DNA of 64,000 nucleotides, from assembly GCA_029237695.1 (NCBI GenBank), contig CM055278.1, positions 79,133,817 to 79,197,816 on the forward strand, given 5' to 3'. Made by a program: the position numbers and the translations under genes. The notes below the pieces were generated by a model. That model was not told the DNA's origin, ran no database searches, and saw nothing but the letters and a program-made list of their open reading frames with translations. Source of the DNA: Conchocele bisecta (Eukaryota > Mollusca > Bivalvia > Lucinida > Thyasiridae). Below, one piece after another: positions 35,251-48,122 of the stretch (position 1 is the stretch's first letter; each line of letters begins with the position of its first letter).

Positions 35251-36636
35251 CGGTTCGTGTCATAAGCCCTGTTTCTAACGCGTTGTAATTCTAACGCGTT
35301 ACTTTTGAGAAACTAACGCGTGTCATAACTAACGCGTGTCATAAGTGCGGTTGTAACGCGTTAGAAGTCTGTGACTGGAGAAATGGCGCTTATAGGTTAT
35401 GCAACCAGTGCAGTACCAGATCAGCCTGCGCATTCGCACAGTCTGATCAGGGCATACACGGTTCGTAATTCAGTGACTGTATAAATGGGGCTTATGGGAT
35501 TTGTGACCAGTGTAGCTCCTGATCAAATAGTACTCCTGTAGCCAGATAACGATCTACATTGCTTGTTAGCATCATGATTGGGCGTTTCATAGATGGAATG
35601 GCGAACATCCTGCTCACGTTTGTTTGTTTGTTTGTTGGTGTTTAACGGCCTATCAACAGCTAAGGTCATTTAAGGCCGGGCCAACGGGTTCCATCTCGTA
35701 TACAACCTGCTACATAGGGGTGTGAGGGGATCCCAAAATCAGAACGGAATATTTACATCGAAAAAAAAGAGAGTTCAGCCCTGAAATTAGAATAACCTGA
35801 CCTGGTGCCAGGTCCATGCCACACCAATGCCACTTGGCCCCTTACCCTAATATTAATATGATTATGAATAATCACATTACTCCTGTAAGAAAGAATCCCA
35901 ATCGTTAAAGTACACATCGCATGCTGACACCTGCCACCCACACAATTGGTCAGACTGTGCGCATGCACAGGCTGATCTGGATCTACACTGGTCGCAAAAC
36001 CCATAAGCTCAATTTCTCCAGTCACAGTCAGATATGATGGTCTGGCTGTAGGAACACCCCACCCCCTTTATCACATCGTCATGTTCAATTAATAGTAACA
36101 AATTCACCCCTACATAACTGGAATGGATTTGAATATGTTAATCTTCCGACCAATGATTTTCAGACCAGTCCATTTATGAAAATAATTTTTTTTTCTTCTT
36201 CAAAAGTATGAAAAAGTGCAGATTCTGATGAAACGATGGCTCGTTACGAGCCGGCTCATCTGGATATACACTGTTTGCAAACACCGCTATAGAGGGCTGT
36301 AGTATTGAAAGGGTTAACTAATATCTGAGCCAAGACAATAAGAAAAAAAGAATTGTTTGAGTTAAACAAGGCGATCACCGGGGAGTGTCTCACTCACTAA
36401 ACGAGGCGATCACCACATACAGAAAATGAAAGTAACGGGTTACTAAATACCATTTTATTATACACATCATACATTTATAACGCATTACTTCTGAAAAGTA
36501 ACGTATTAGAATTCTAACGCGTTAGAACAGCACTTATGACGCGTTAGAAATATGTATTTTACTATATAGTTCATACATTTTTAACGCGCTACTTCTCAAA
36601 AGTAACGCATAGAAACGGAACTTATGACACGAACCG
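35251..36636. mobile_element. TIR element with TAACGCGTTA subterminal repeats, 1.4 kb
   Basis: CGGTTCGTGTCATAAG at the left and CTTATGACACGAACCG at the right are inverted. Both flanks carry several TAACGCG/CGCGTTA words and TTACTTTTGAGA/TCTCAAAAGTAA. It contains MITE copies and a SINE-like insertion (35369-36030). Confidence 0.82.
35369..36030. mobile_element. GACTGGAGAAAT MITEs split by a SINE-like repeat
   Basis: A left-end fragment (35369-35460) and a second copy (35472-36030) share ends with 29378-29575. The second is interrupted from about 35623 by GTTTGTTTGTTTGTTGGTG and TTTAACGGCCTATCAACAGC, a repeat start common in molluscs. A decayed relative of that insert is at 43920-44200. Confidence 0.6.
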
Positions 36637-36829
36637 CCCCTCATAATCGCGCGACGTTGTTGGTTGGTTAAAGTTTGTTTCATGTTAATACTCTCCACGA
36701 TGTCGTCAATAACGGCACACGTGTGGTCTTCAAGAGTGTTAGATAGTTACAAATGTATTTAAAGTTAAAACTACATAATCTATAAATATGAATACCAGTT
36801 AGAAAACAATACTTACTTATACCTGCTCG
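36637..36829. other. spacer
   Basis: About 190 bp between two elements with no visible feature. Confidence 0.4.
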
Positions 36830-38215
36830 TACGAGGGTCAGTCAAGAAGTTACACGGCCTAGATACTTTATAGTCACGGTTGACTTCCTCTTTCTCGATA
36901 TATTTTCCCGACAATGCAATACATTTCTGCCAGCGAATTTTCAGCGCTGTAATTCCTTGCAAGAAAAAAGTGGACGGTTTTTCCTCTACCCACTGTCTAA
37001 CTGCTGCCGGGAGGGATTCATCGGACCGGAAGTGACGTCCACGGATGTTTTTTTCAAGTTTGGGAATGGGAAATAGTCGCTGGGGGCCAGGTCTGATGAG
37101 TATGGTGGGTGTCAGATTCGATGCCTGCAGTCTCCAGGGCTTCGACTGTAAGTTTGCATGTATGGACCCTGGCGTTGTCATGCTGCAGAAGGACGCCTTT
37201 GGTGTATTTGTGCCTAGATACTTTATAGTCACGGTTGACTTCCTCTTTCTCGATATATTTTCCCGACAATGCAATACATTTCTGCCAGCGAATTTTCAGC
37301 GCTGTAATTCCTTGCAAGAAAAAAGTGGACGGTTTTTCCTCTACCCACTGTCTAACTGCTGCCGGGAGGGATTCATCGGACCGGAAGTGACGTCCACGGA
37401 TGTTTTTTTCAAGTTTGGGAATGGGAAATAGTCGCTGGGGGCCAGGTCTGATGAGTATGGTGGGTGTCAGATTCGATGCCTGCAGTCTCCAGGGCTTCGA
37501 CTGTAAGTTTGCATGTATGGACCCTGGCGTTGTCATGCTGCAGAAGGACGCCTTTGGTGTATTTGCCACGCCTTTTCTGAATAATGGCTACTCTGACCTG
37601 AGCTATGAGATCAGCGGCGTAGTATTGCCCATTCATTGTACGACCACGAGGTAGAAAATCCAGCCGGATTACCCCTTTAGAATCCCCCAAAAATGGTGGT
37701 CATAATCTTGCCTACTGATGACATGACTAAGTCTTGTATTTCTTGGGTCTCGGAGACCCCTTCCCCACCCACTGACGACTTTGCTCCTTCGTCTCTGGAT
37801 CATACCAGTGCACCCATGTCTCATCTACTGTCACTAATCACTCTAAAAAAATGTTCTGTGCGGGAGTTATATTGACGCAACAGCGCCCTACTTGAGGCAG
37901 CCCTAGCTGCCATTTGGTCGGCATCCAACGAGCTTTCTCATGTTTCAAATTTTCATGCAAAATTGTAAAAACAGTACCATGTGAAAGCCCTGATTCCTTA
38001 GCAAGCTCATCAGTGTCCATTCGTCTGTCTGACGTAACCATCTTCCTGATCTTGGCACAGTTTTCACTAGTGATTGTGTCCTTTGGCCTACCAGGCCGTG
38101 ACCCATCTTCTAGGTCCGTTCGACCCAGTTTAAATTCGGCAACCCAAAATTTGACATCTGTGTACGAAGGAGTAGAATCTCCATATACACTAACACGCTC
38201 TAAATGAATCTCCAT
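36813..38215 (-). pseudogene. mariner transposase, disabled
   Basis: A 125-codon N-terminal piece (37838-38215) has the paired helix-turn-helix region with YGDSTPSYTDVKFW, GSRPGRP and LSHGTVFTIL. The first catalytic Asp is in VDETWVHWYDPE at about 37805-37828, in another frame. The second is in LLQHDNARVHT (about 37515-37543), after GVIRLDFLPRGRTMNG. The third is in SSDLAPSDY, about 34 residues on, as in DD34D mariners, but reached by a frame change. The catalytic C-terminal third (EKNIRGRHFRSDE to KCIALSGKYIEK) is present twice because of the 355-bp duplication (units from 36858 and 37213). Frameshifts and stops show that no active enzyme is made. Confidence 0.9.
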
Positions 38216-38455
38216 GCCCGTGTCCCTTTCAGATACAAATATCTAATGACAGCTTTGTACTCAATTCGACTTGAAAAAAATCTGCACAGTCCCCACTTGC
38301 CATGTTTGACATTCAATACCTCAGATATGACTGATCCAAATTTGACAAGCACATGCCTACTGACTCATATATAGTCAATGTACAAACTATGAATCCCGTG
38401 CAAAATGTTCGCATCAGTAAGTTGTCGAGGTCGGTTATATATTGAATTACCCTCG
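36832..38455 (-). mobile_element. mariner transposon with 355-bp internal duplication
   Basis: The ends CGAGGGTCAGTCAAG and TTGAATTACCCTCG are inverted and flanked by TA at 36830-36831 and 38456-38457. The length of 1,624 bp minus the 355-bp duplication gives about 1,270 bp, the normal mariner size. It encodes a disabled transposase on the minus strand. Confidence 0.9.
36858..37567. repeat. 355-bp direct duplication within the mariner
   Basis: CCTAGATACTTTATAGTCACGG starts at 36858 and again at 37213, and the two units are almost identical to GGTGTATTTG. The near identity shows the duplication is younger than most decay in the copy, or an assembly artefact. Confidence 0.9.
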
Positions 38456-38459
38456 TATG

Positions 38460-38938
38460 TATGGTCCCTGCTTATACTACCACACCATTTAGCCCAATGC
38501 TTTATAACGTATGGATTGTGTGACAATTATCTACTGATAGAAACTGGAAGATGACATCATACAGATCTACAGAATAGAACGTGCACTTTGTGATTTCGGC
38601 GATTTGAGAAAGCAATATCTCTTAATATACTTCTGTAATCGACCAAATGTTTTTACACTAGATAAACTATTCGATGAATCAAAGTTGGTTCGTTAACAAA
38701 ACTGTGCACATTTCTGAAGGAAATACTCAATAAGTTTAAACACCACAAATTGTATACACTGCTTCTATCTGATGCACATATTGAAAGTATTGAAAAAGAG
38801 GATATACGTATGCAATATCGTTGCGCGGCGGGACGAGTGGCATATATCCACATACAAATCAAATAACCTTTTTATTATATATACGTAAATCACTCGCAAT
38901 CTACTAGTATATGCGCCGCAAAATATGTACAAAATATA
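38460..38938. other. non-coding stretch
   Basis: AT-rich, no feature recognised. Confidence 0.4.
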
Positions 38939-40130
38939 TAGCAAGAGGGCCATGATGGCCCTAATTCGCTCACCTGACTCCATGAACACCAGAGGAGAAT
39001 GTGACATTGAGTCCATGTGTTTTAAAAAAATTGTGCTATTTTTAGATGGCGGTCATCTTGGATTAAGCAATGACTCATTTTACCAAATCTGAAAATGCTT
39101 CACACAAGGATCTTAACTTACTATGAAGTTTGGCCATCATCGGCCATGTGGTTTCTGAGAAAAAGACGTTCAAAATCTCGAATAAATGACCTTATGGCGG
39201 CCATCATGGATGACATAATCATCCGATTCCGACAAATATTGCACCAGAGCCTCATCGATACCTTCAATTTGATATATGACATTAGCATATTCGGTCAAAA
39301 ATAAAATTTGACCCCACGGGCCACGCCCATTTTTGACCCCGGGGTCACTATTTTAACAACTTTGAAAGAGCAATGTACATCGATCATTCCTACCAAGTTT
39401 TGTCGAAATCCGGTTGGCGGTTCATGAGAAGAAGATTTTTTAAGAATTTATGCTATTTTTAGACGGCGGCCATCTTGGATAAGCGATGACCTCCATTTTA
39501 ACAAATCTGAAAAGGCTTCACCCATGGACCATAACTCTTAAGTTTCGCTACCATGGGCCAAGCGGTTCATGCGAAGAAGAAGAATTTTGAAATCTCTAAT
39601 ATAAGAACGACCTTTTGACCTTTCGGCGGCCATCTTGGATGACATAACAATCCGATTTCGACAAAAAATGCACCAGAGTGATCGCCTCATTGATACCTTC
39701 AATTTGATATATGACATGACCATATTCAGTCAAAAATAAAATTTGATCCCAATTTGACCCCACGGGCCACGCCCATTTTTGACCCCGGGGTCACCATTTT
39801 AACAACTTTGAAAGAGCAATGTACATCACATCGATCATTCCTACCAAGTTTTTGTCGAAATCCGGTTGGCGGTTCTTGAGAAGAAGATTTTTTAAGAATT
39901 TGTGCTATTTTCAGACGGCGGCCATCTTGGATTACGTAATGACGTCATTTTAACAATTTTGTAATCCCCCTACCTAAGGACCATGACCATGAAGTTTGGT
40001 GACTATAGACCCAATGGTTACCGAGGAGAAGACGCTTGAAAATGTTCACGGACGACGGACGACGGATGACGACGACGGACACATTGCGGTAACAATAGCT
40101 CACATGAGCTTCGCTCAGGTGAGCTAAAAA
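38939..40130 (+). mobile_element. element B, copy 2
   Basis: It starts AGCAAGAGGGCCATGATGG and ends with the hairpin AGCTCACATGAGC-TTCG and GGTGAGCTAAAAA, as copy 1. It has fewer internal units and a decayed GGAC/GACGAC run before the 3' end. Confidence 0.82.
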
Positions 40131-40341
40131 TACACAAATTAGTGGTAATTTAGAAGGAACTATTTTGCGTTGTGAAGCGTGGTTCCGGCACTGACCAAAA
40201 TTAACTCACGAGACGTCAATATGGAAAAAATATTGACGTCTTCCGTTGCATTGTGTTTCAATGGGAAACGAAAGTACGTGCACAATATCTCGCCATGGTA
40301 ACATATTTATATTTACATTGTTATTTGACATATCCTATGTA
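40131..40341. other. spacer with short palindrome
   Basis: GACGTCAATAT ... ATATTGACGTC at about 40213-40240 is a short hairpin. Nothing else is visible. Confidence 0.4.
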
Positions 40342-40676
40342 TAGTAGGGGGAAAAGCACCCATAAAATGAATTCTGTTCAACCCGAGAGAGCAAAAGCAA
40401 CGACTACTTGAAATTAATGCATTATATCATCATGAACACGAATCGGTGTCGGTCAATCAAATCAGGTGGGACAAGGTCATTTTTTGGGGTCATTAAGTGC
40501 ACATGGGTCAAATGAGTGCAACGCTCACTCTATTTTGATAATACAATATGTACTTGCATAACATTACAGAACAATCCGATAAAGTATGTTTTATTGGTGA
40601 TTATTGTCTTATGGGGCATATACAAAGCGATTCGTTTTGCTCGGACGTCTCTGTCGTTGAGAGTATCAACATATTC

Positions 40677-41165
40677 AAGATGGCCACCAAGCATCAATAT
40701 TTAGCCGGAAATGTGTACTTATTTGATGAATGAAAACAAATAGGAACTTGGATATTGATCGGACGGACGCATAAAACCTTTCGGATACCATGCATTAATT
40801 TTAAACATAGATGGAGGCTATCAAATCCACATGAATCCAAGATGGATGCCAAATATTCATCAAGATCAGGCAGCATTATCTACACTGTGGTGGACCATTT
40901 CTTGCTAGATATGAACATATTAGTTTGATTTCCATCTGAGATACGATATTCAAAATATAGATAAATATTTATGCTCTTCTTAAAGAGCGTGTTTTATTCA
41001 AAATGGCCGCCATATTTTCCAAAAACTCGAAAGTTATTGAATATAATGTTTACTTTTGCTTTACTTATGTATACTACTGCATTCTGTAAGGTGGTTAAAT
41101 CAGTAAGTTGGACACACTTGATTTTGAAGTCATTTGTAATTGTGTTTATTCAAAATGGTCGCCTC
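40677..41165 (+). repeat. left subterminal AATGGCCGCC motif cluster
   Basis: TTCAAGATGGCCACCAAG at about 40676, TTCAAAATGGCCGCCAT at about 40999 and TTCAAAATGGTCGCC at about 41149, all on the plus strand, with spacings of about 320 and 150 bp. Confidence 0.6.
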
Positions 41166-44100
41166 ATTTAGGCTATTTTAATATAGTGTGGTACTGGAAA
41201 TTGCGCGTTTCTTTTCGTTTACTTTTACATTTCTTTATAGGACAGATTCACATGTGTTCAGAATAGTAGATCGCTATATATATACTAGTAGATTGTATAT
41301 GCCCCATAATACACTTGGTGATGCTCGAATTAGGTTACACTCGTTGTAGAGTCAGAATATTAAAATATATGTACTGTTTGTTTTAAATATTGTATTTTAT
41401 TGAGTCTTACGTTCTCATATACGTTGTAAATTGCACTATAATGCCATATATGTATACACTACGTATTGCGATTGGTCCATATGCTATAGCTCGGCCATTT
41501 TCGCATTACAGTCAGATATCGAATTGTTATATGCTGGTGTGCGGCTAAGTACCACGACATTTCAATCACTTTACACTTAATTATAACCAAGATAAAACAA
41601 TTCATGTAAAATACAACACTAATCAAATAGTATGTATTACAGTTTATATTTCCGCGAATATCCATACATTCAAAAGTGGATATACCAATATGCATACACT
41701 TAAATTACACTGAAATATTTAATAATTGTCCCATATAACCATACGTTTGTATAAGGCAGGTCAGCATATTCTATTTCAGCAAAACTTTCCGCATGACTGA
41801 TTGTATAATCATCGCTTATAAATGGAAACATATTCTCTTTTAACATATATTCTCACCAACAAAAGTCCCGTCTCCTGCACTGAAATCAATATTGACAGCG
41901 TCTATGCGTGTCACATATATAAAACATAGTATGCTGTAACGAATGCTCATGATTTAGAGGCCTCATATCAGCTATGTGTCAATGTTTAGCTTTACACGTT
42001 TCGCTTCCAAGTTAGCTCAAACCCGGTTAGTTGAAAATCCAGTCACGGGAATTGCGGTGTTGTACTGACAAGTGGTTGTTTGGTTGATTTGTGTACATTA
42101 TTTATCCATGAATCGCAATTGCAACTACCCAAATACGTGCATGTGAAAGTAAGTGTCTCTGTTTGGTCTCTTACGATCTTACGTATATGTCGTATGTTCG
42201 TGCGTAGAGACACGGACGATGGGAACTTTCTGATATAATTCTAGATTAGCATAGAATAATCAACCATGTTTATTTTAATGCATTTAAAGTATTATATATT
42301 ATATTACACATATGGTTGTGAAATTACAATACACAGTTATGACACTTACACATACCATGTAAGGACATTATATGACTACAACATATATGATTACAGTGTA
42401 AGGTATTCCCCAGAAACAATGCCCTTCATAACTGTGAACCATATACATACATATGCATTCAATATAGATTGTATTATGACCGCATAATACATTTGTATAA
42501 CTTTTATTCTTTCTATGTACCAAACAATCTCATGAATGACCTCAACATATGTTCCATCATGAATTCACAACATATTGATCTCGATCGCATTATAGTTTAA
42601 TATCCATACTTATGTGACTCACACATACTGGCTCATTAAATCCTTCCTATGTACATAGTACATGCCTACCTGTATATGACTTCTTGATAGTATAGGTCAT
42701 CCAAGCACGATTGTATTGTTAATAAACACACCATATGCCGTTTATGAACTGAGATGTAATGGTCTGGATGACACCTTGCATTGAATTCGTAGAATAGAGA
42801 GTAATGTGAATATGGCTCACACATACTGGTTATTTATTCATGCATGTACTTACATGGCATAGCACATGGCTACCGGCATATGACTACTTAAATGATACGT
42901 CATCCGAAACAGAGATTCGATGACCATGATTACACCATCGACTCTACATATATATACGATATGTATTTGTTATATAATTCCCCAATTTCAAGTAATTGAT
43001 TATGTCTCTTGCTACACCGACAAGCACACTCGCAGTGTCCATGTGCTGAGTTTCCAAGTTATTGGTATTCCATGTTCATGTTACTGTCGTCAATATTACG
43101 ACTTTGTTAAAATAATAAATGTGTCGATAAATACTTTTCATGTATAAATGGTGGGAATATAACGTATGCAAATGCAATTCAGTGTCTGCTTTAGCGCACT
43201 AATGTGGACATTAGCATAATACTTATATAGCTCAAGATGCGATGGCGTGGTTTTCGTTTTCATACCCAAAAAGCTAAGCATACTTCTTCGCTATGAAACA
43301 ACGCTGCTTTCATTATGTGGGAAGTGAATAATGGTAGTTGTTACGTAGCCAGTCAAGTTCAGAATTCAACAACTTCCCTTTGATATGTCAATCGCTGTGC
43401 CTACTTCGTCGTGTACCGCATTAATAAATTAATTATCGTTTTTCATAGATAGATATTTGGCTTCGTTATAATGGAAAATGACACAATAGCCGCATCCGCA
43501 TGGAATGTACCGGTATCTCATGGTTTCGATGTATGCAAGAGACCCGTAACCAGACATTTATGAAGCAATGAGTCTTTTAGATTGTTTGAATGGCCCGAGG
43601 CAGCTATGGGGTTACAGGGCCATGCTCTGCCAGACAATTGTGAAATCCAGATGGTCTGAAATACCATTTTATATATTCTCAGAAAAAACTGAGCACATAC
43701 ATGTAATACGACTCTACTGCTTGCATCAATATTATAAAATGACTACGTATTGACAATAATTCTTATTTTAGTGCATGAAAGAGTGGACATCAAGACACGA
43801 CGAGGGAGGTTGGGGAAGGATTCATCCGACCGCACCGATCCCCTGGTTACGGACCTGTTGCAATAATAAAATGCAACATTGGTGTTCATGGTCGTGTTAA
43901 AGATAAATTTGATAGAGTTTCCGGTTTAATGTTTAATGGCTTTAAACGGACTATCGACAGCTCATTTCATCTGCATGGATGGGGGCGGGTAACTGAATAT
44001 TTGCATACAATTTCCATCCAGCCCTGACATTAGACAAACCGGATCTACTGTCAGGTCTTCACCATTGTAGGATTACCACTGATCGTATTACTCTTATAAC

Positions 44101-44659
44101 GGGATTAGCCGGATTCAGCTCTCGCCTACAAGAAAGCTGAACATGCGAATAAGGGCCAAGCCAGGGATATCGCGCTCCCCGGCAATTCTCAACCCACCAT
44201 CGTTAATAATATAATAAATTACCATTCACATGCTCCCAACCTGCCACTGTATTTTATTTTTATCCGAATACAGGTATTAGACACGGGCATTATGTTGATT
44301 CACTCAAATAAATGAATACCTAGATGTAATTGTAAATATGTTCCTGTTTCCTTTGACATTGTCAACATGTATTGTGTTCCACTTGAAATCCAAGATCATG
44401 ACTATGTAGTCGTTTACTAACCATTACCATGTTACAGCTAGGATCTATTGTTATCCATGAATTGCACCAATATTTAGTTGATAGCTCATATTATAAAATT
44501 ACGCAATATAGTAGCCATATTGGTAACTAAAATGGCGGTCATAAAATATTATTGTTTATGTTGTCATCGGAAACACTAAAACATTGATTTTATGGTGTGG
44601 CATATGCTATGTCGTTGATGACTACCCTACTTAATATAGATGTGTCAGAATTGTATCCA
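41166..44659. other. AT-rich non-coding interior
   Basis: No supported gene or RNA. Short frames lack motifs. A decayed SINE-like repeat lies at about 43920-44200 (TTTAATGGCTTTAAACGG, CGCGCTCCCCGGC). Confidence 0.4.
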
Positions 44660-45185
44660 TGTTGGCGGCCATCTTTGGTTTACGTTTGTTTGCGGCGACA
44701 GATAATTCGGTACAGTTTGGAACACAAGCCTCGCACTTTTAAAATATTACAAATATGATTTCCAATTATGTTTCATTTCTTTACTACTTTGTCGATCAAC
44801 AGCGCCTAAGAGCTTAAGCGATGCTTAGCGGCCATCTTGAATATTCCAACATGGTCAAATAATAAGTATATCAGATTGACTCATTCATTTTTGCAAAGAA
44901 CACATTCAATAATAACAAAAAAAGGCAATTAACTGAAATATAAATGTGCATGAAAGTGTAGCTACATATTTTTGTTATTCCCCACACATTTACTGTTCGT
45001 CTGTGTGAATATTTGGCGGCCATCTTACATGTATATGAATTTGTCAGTGGTGAATTGTTTTTATAAGTTGTCAAACCGTATTTCTATGTATGTAAGCGCA
45101 TAATGTAAGTACCAAACGCCATATAATAATCAAGTCAGAATATATTTAAGACAAAATGTTGATACCTGGCGGCCATCTTGAAAAT
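44660..45185 (-). repeat. right subterminal GGCGGCCATCTT motif cluster
   Basis: GGCGGCCATCTT occurs at about 44664, 44829 (AGCGGCCATCTTGAA), 45014 and 45168, in opposite orientation to the left cluster, with spacings of about 165, 185 and 155 bp. Confidence 0.65.
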
Positions 45186-45573
45186 CGCAAAATACACACC
45201 GGTTTGAACCACCATAAAAACGGAGCGTCTCATATATGTCATAAGAAAGAATATTCAACAATTTAAACAACTTTATCTGATATTTGAAGCATGATATGCA
45301 CGTACATGTCCATCTACTGATATAAAATATGTTTGTGAACTCATTTGACCTCTTTGCACTTAATGACCTCAAAAGTGACCTTGTCCCACCTAATTTGATT
45401 GACCGACACCGGATTCAGGAATGTATGATGTATCAATCTAGCATAGTCGTTGCTTTTGCTCTCTTGGGTTGAACAGAAATCGTTTTTAAGCCACTTCTCT
45501 TCAAGGTGCCCCTCCACTAATACATGCATACTTACATCTTATATCATTTGTCAAAATGATCAGTAGCCTATTT

Positions 45574-45838
45574 CACCAACATTGCAAAGTATACTTATCT
45601 AGCAAAGTGTACTTTGAGGGAGTAATCACTTATTTTTCCCGAAATGCATTATTTCATATAGAACTAACGACTGCATATATTTGATGATTAAAAGTATGCA
45701 GAATTATTATATTGAAATTATTACATTATCACAGCCAAAATGGCTGTGATAATTTAATAAATTCAGTATAATAAAAATTAATAAATTTATCCTTAAATTG
45801 AAAATGTTTCTCTCAAAGTGTACTTTGCAATTTTGGTG
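45574..45838. mobile_element. MITE with AAAGTGTACTTTG ends and central palindrome
   Basis: CACCAACATTGCAAAGTATAC and AAAGTGTACTTTGAGGG at the left pair with CTCAAAGTGTACTTTGCAA and TTTTGGTG at the right. In the centre, ATTATCACAGCCA-AAA-TGGCTGTGATAAT forms a near-perfect stem (45699-45782). Confidence 0.8.
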
Positions 45839-45839
45839 T

Positions 45840-47690
45840 ATCTTTCACTGTTCTACAAATTGTGACAAAGTGTAAAACAACACATTTCAATAGAACTATT
45901 CACCACATATACTATTAGACAGATCCTTTCAATAAGATACTAGATTATCATTGACAACCGCCCATATGGGCAAACAAATGACACTTGGACAAAATTGTCA
46001 GCTTAAGGTAATAGGTCATAGATAGATAAACTTGACTTCAATGATAATTGCTTCATAATAGTGATGTAATATATGAATATACTATATGTGAATATTCTCA
46101 GTGTCTTGTTACTGTATATTATATGGAGCATTGAGCTGCCATCTCCGCCATCTTTGTATGCACAAGCTATCGTACAGTTTCACCAGTTCGAGCGTTTGAC
46201 ACATACAGCAAATATTATAACAGTAAACCAAATAAAATTCGGTGCAATACATAATAGACATATATGACAACGGCGAGCTATACATATTATGCCAGCAAAC
46301 TATACAATAGAAGAGACATCTGAGCATATCTCCCATCAATCTCAAAATAAATTTTGATGTGTAAACTTTTCAATCTGATGCACATCCTATGTTAGTGTAC
46401 ATATTGCCCATAGGTAAAGCCATATTTACTCGCATAGAAGGTGAGTAGACACCACGGACAATACACTCATGTAGCTGCTTACATGTCATTGGAGTTAATA
46501 CCTAATAACATAGTACAGTAGTGGGTATATATGGTATGTGTTGTGTGGTTTAAAAGTGATACACTGTGCGATTTTCTGTGTATGATGGTATTTATAATGG
46601 TGGTTCATTTTATTAAAAACACAGGTACAAGCCTGTCAAAACAACTGATATATTTTACAGTTTGGTACAATATAATTTATAGGAGTCCGTTCTCCTGGCT
46701 TTTCTACATGTGATTAGCTACATTATATCATAAATTATGTTCTACTTCACATTTTGAATTCTTTGTCAAACAGCACACAAGGTGAAACCGACTGATGGTT
46801 GGAACATACAAAGATGGCCGACTTGGCCACTCCTTGTGCCGTATAGGATATATACATACGTATATGTAAAACACATATTCTATCAGCAATTATCTTTGAA
46901 TCAAACGGTGGTCATGTATAGAAAGGGTCAGGGGCACCGGAAGCATCATAAGATTGGTCCGGCGAATCTACTGGGTGTCCCCGGAGAAATGAGAAAAAAT
47001 ACAGAAATATATTTACATTCCGTTATTTTTTATACTTGAATTACAAATACGTTACAATTATTGATCCAGCAGTGGCCGGACCTGCCGGACCTGTTCCGAC
47101 GCAACTGCACGCACTGATCAGTAAGCCAGTTTTCTGAAACCCAGACGTTATGCCATGTGGCCATGAAACATTGAAATTGACTGCGAAATATAGTACAATG
47201 TAGGCTACTTCTTACTGCTAAACTCTACAAATATATTTCATCAAATCGCAAATGTTCGAAGGTACAAAATCACATGGCGTGTCGCATATGTAACATGATT
47301 CGTGTTTCTACTAGTGTGGATTACACATGCGACGCCAGGCCCGACACACGGGCACGTACTTACTAACATGGGGTCGCCAGTGGCGCGTCTGTCCACGATC
47401 TGCTGCTGCGCATCGTGTTGGCCAATCACCGGCTGCCCCGTCTCTCATCTCTCCATTCCGGGAACATTCTCACACCGTGGATACTTCCAATACAAGTCGA
47501 ATACCATCACTTTTCAAATGAGGTAAATATCCATATATTCCGTCACATCAATTGTGTTTTATATTATTAAGAAATAATGTGAAGATTCCACACTTTTCAG
47601 ATTGTTTCCATATTATGTTTTACTGGCATACACTCTTTCTTGTCAACTTCACCAGTTCAATATTTTAGCCTCATTCACAAATTCCCATAT
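45840..47690. other. non-coding stretch
   Basis: GGCGGCC-type motifs recur at about 46140 and 46811 but no gene is supported. 47320-47500 is GC-richer than its surroundings without a recognisable product. Confidence 0.35.
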
Positions 47691-47696
47691 CAATCA

Positions 47697-47925
47697 CAGG
47701 TTGAAGTATCGGACCACGGTCTATAAATACATTAAATATACGTAAAAGCATCAATAAGTGAACAAAAAGTAAGGTAAAACACATTATTTACTCCCTTCTA
47801 TAACACATAGCCCGTTGGTATAGGAGGAGTAAAGAATATTTAGCTTAATTGTTTACTTATTGATATTTTATGTAATGTACATGTATTTATATACCTTGGT
47901 CCATTACTTCGTTATAACTTTTACT
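47697..47925. mobile_element. foldback MITE, diverged copy of 318-533
   Basis: AGGTTGAAGTATCGGACCACGG and AAAAGCATCAATAAGTGAAC match the left arm of 318-533. TTACTTATTGATATTTT and ACCTTGGTCCATTACTTC match the right arm. The two arms have diverged and the centre is different. Confidence 0.7.
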
Positions 47926-48055
47926 CGTCCGTTCTCTTCGTATTTGTTATATTGTTTTAACTTTTCGGCGACGCAGGGCCCCCTCTAAAAGTTGCCGAGT
48001 TTAAACATAAATCTATTTTACGTCTGCTTATTGTTCTTATTTCTCAATCAAAGCG

Positions 48056-48122
48056 TATACTGTTACCACTCAGTTGATGAAGCGTCTCGTCGAGACGGTT
48101 CAACTGAGTGGTAACAGCATAT
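48056..48122. repeat. short near-perfect palindrome
   Basis: CTGTTACCACTCAGTTGA pairs with TCAACTGAGTGGTAACAG around GCGTCTCGTCGAGACGG, which is itself palindromic. Confidence 0.85.

Larger units (their letters stand above)
40342..45520. mobile_element. large AT-rich element bounded by 170-190 bp inverted repeats
   Basis: 40375-40515 is complementary to 45341-45480. Shared words include TTCTGTTCAACCC, GAGAGCAAAAGCAACGACTA and GGTGTCGGTCAATCAAAT, then AGGTGGGACAAGGTCA. The outermost parts read TAGTAGGGGGAAAAGCACCC and TAGTGGAGGGGCACC, less well conserved. The interior of about 4.8 kb is AT rich with no coding signal. Subterminal AAGATGGCC/GGCGGCCATCTT motifs point inward from each side. No target duplication could be defined. 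Confidence 0.6.

Noticed and set aside
37045..37431. Plus-strand 128-codon frame
   Set aside because: Antisense to the mariner catalytic region.
41166..44659. Host gene inside the AT-rich region
   Set aside because: Frames are short, without motifs or paired splice signals.
47302..47526. Short frames in a GC-richer patch
   Set aside because: No motif, no splice context, and overlapping frames on both strands.
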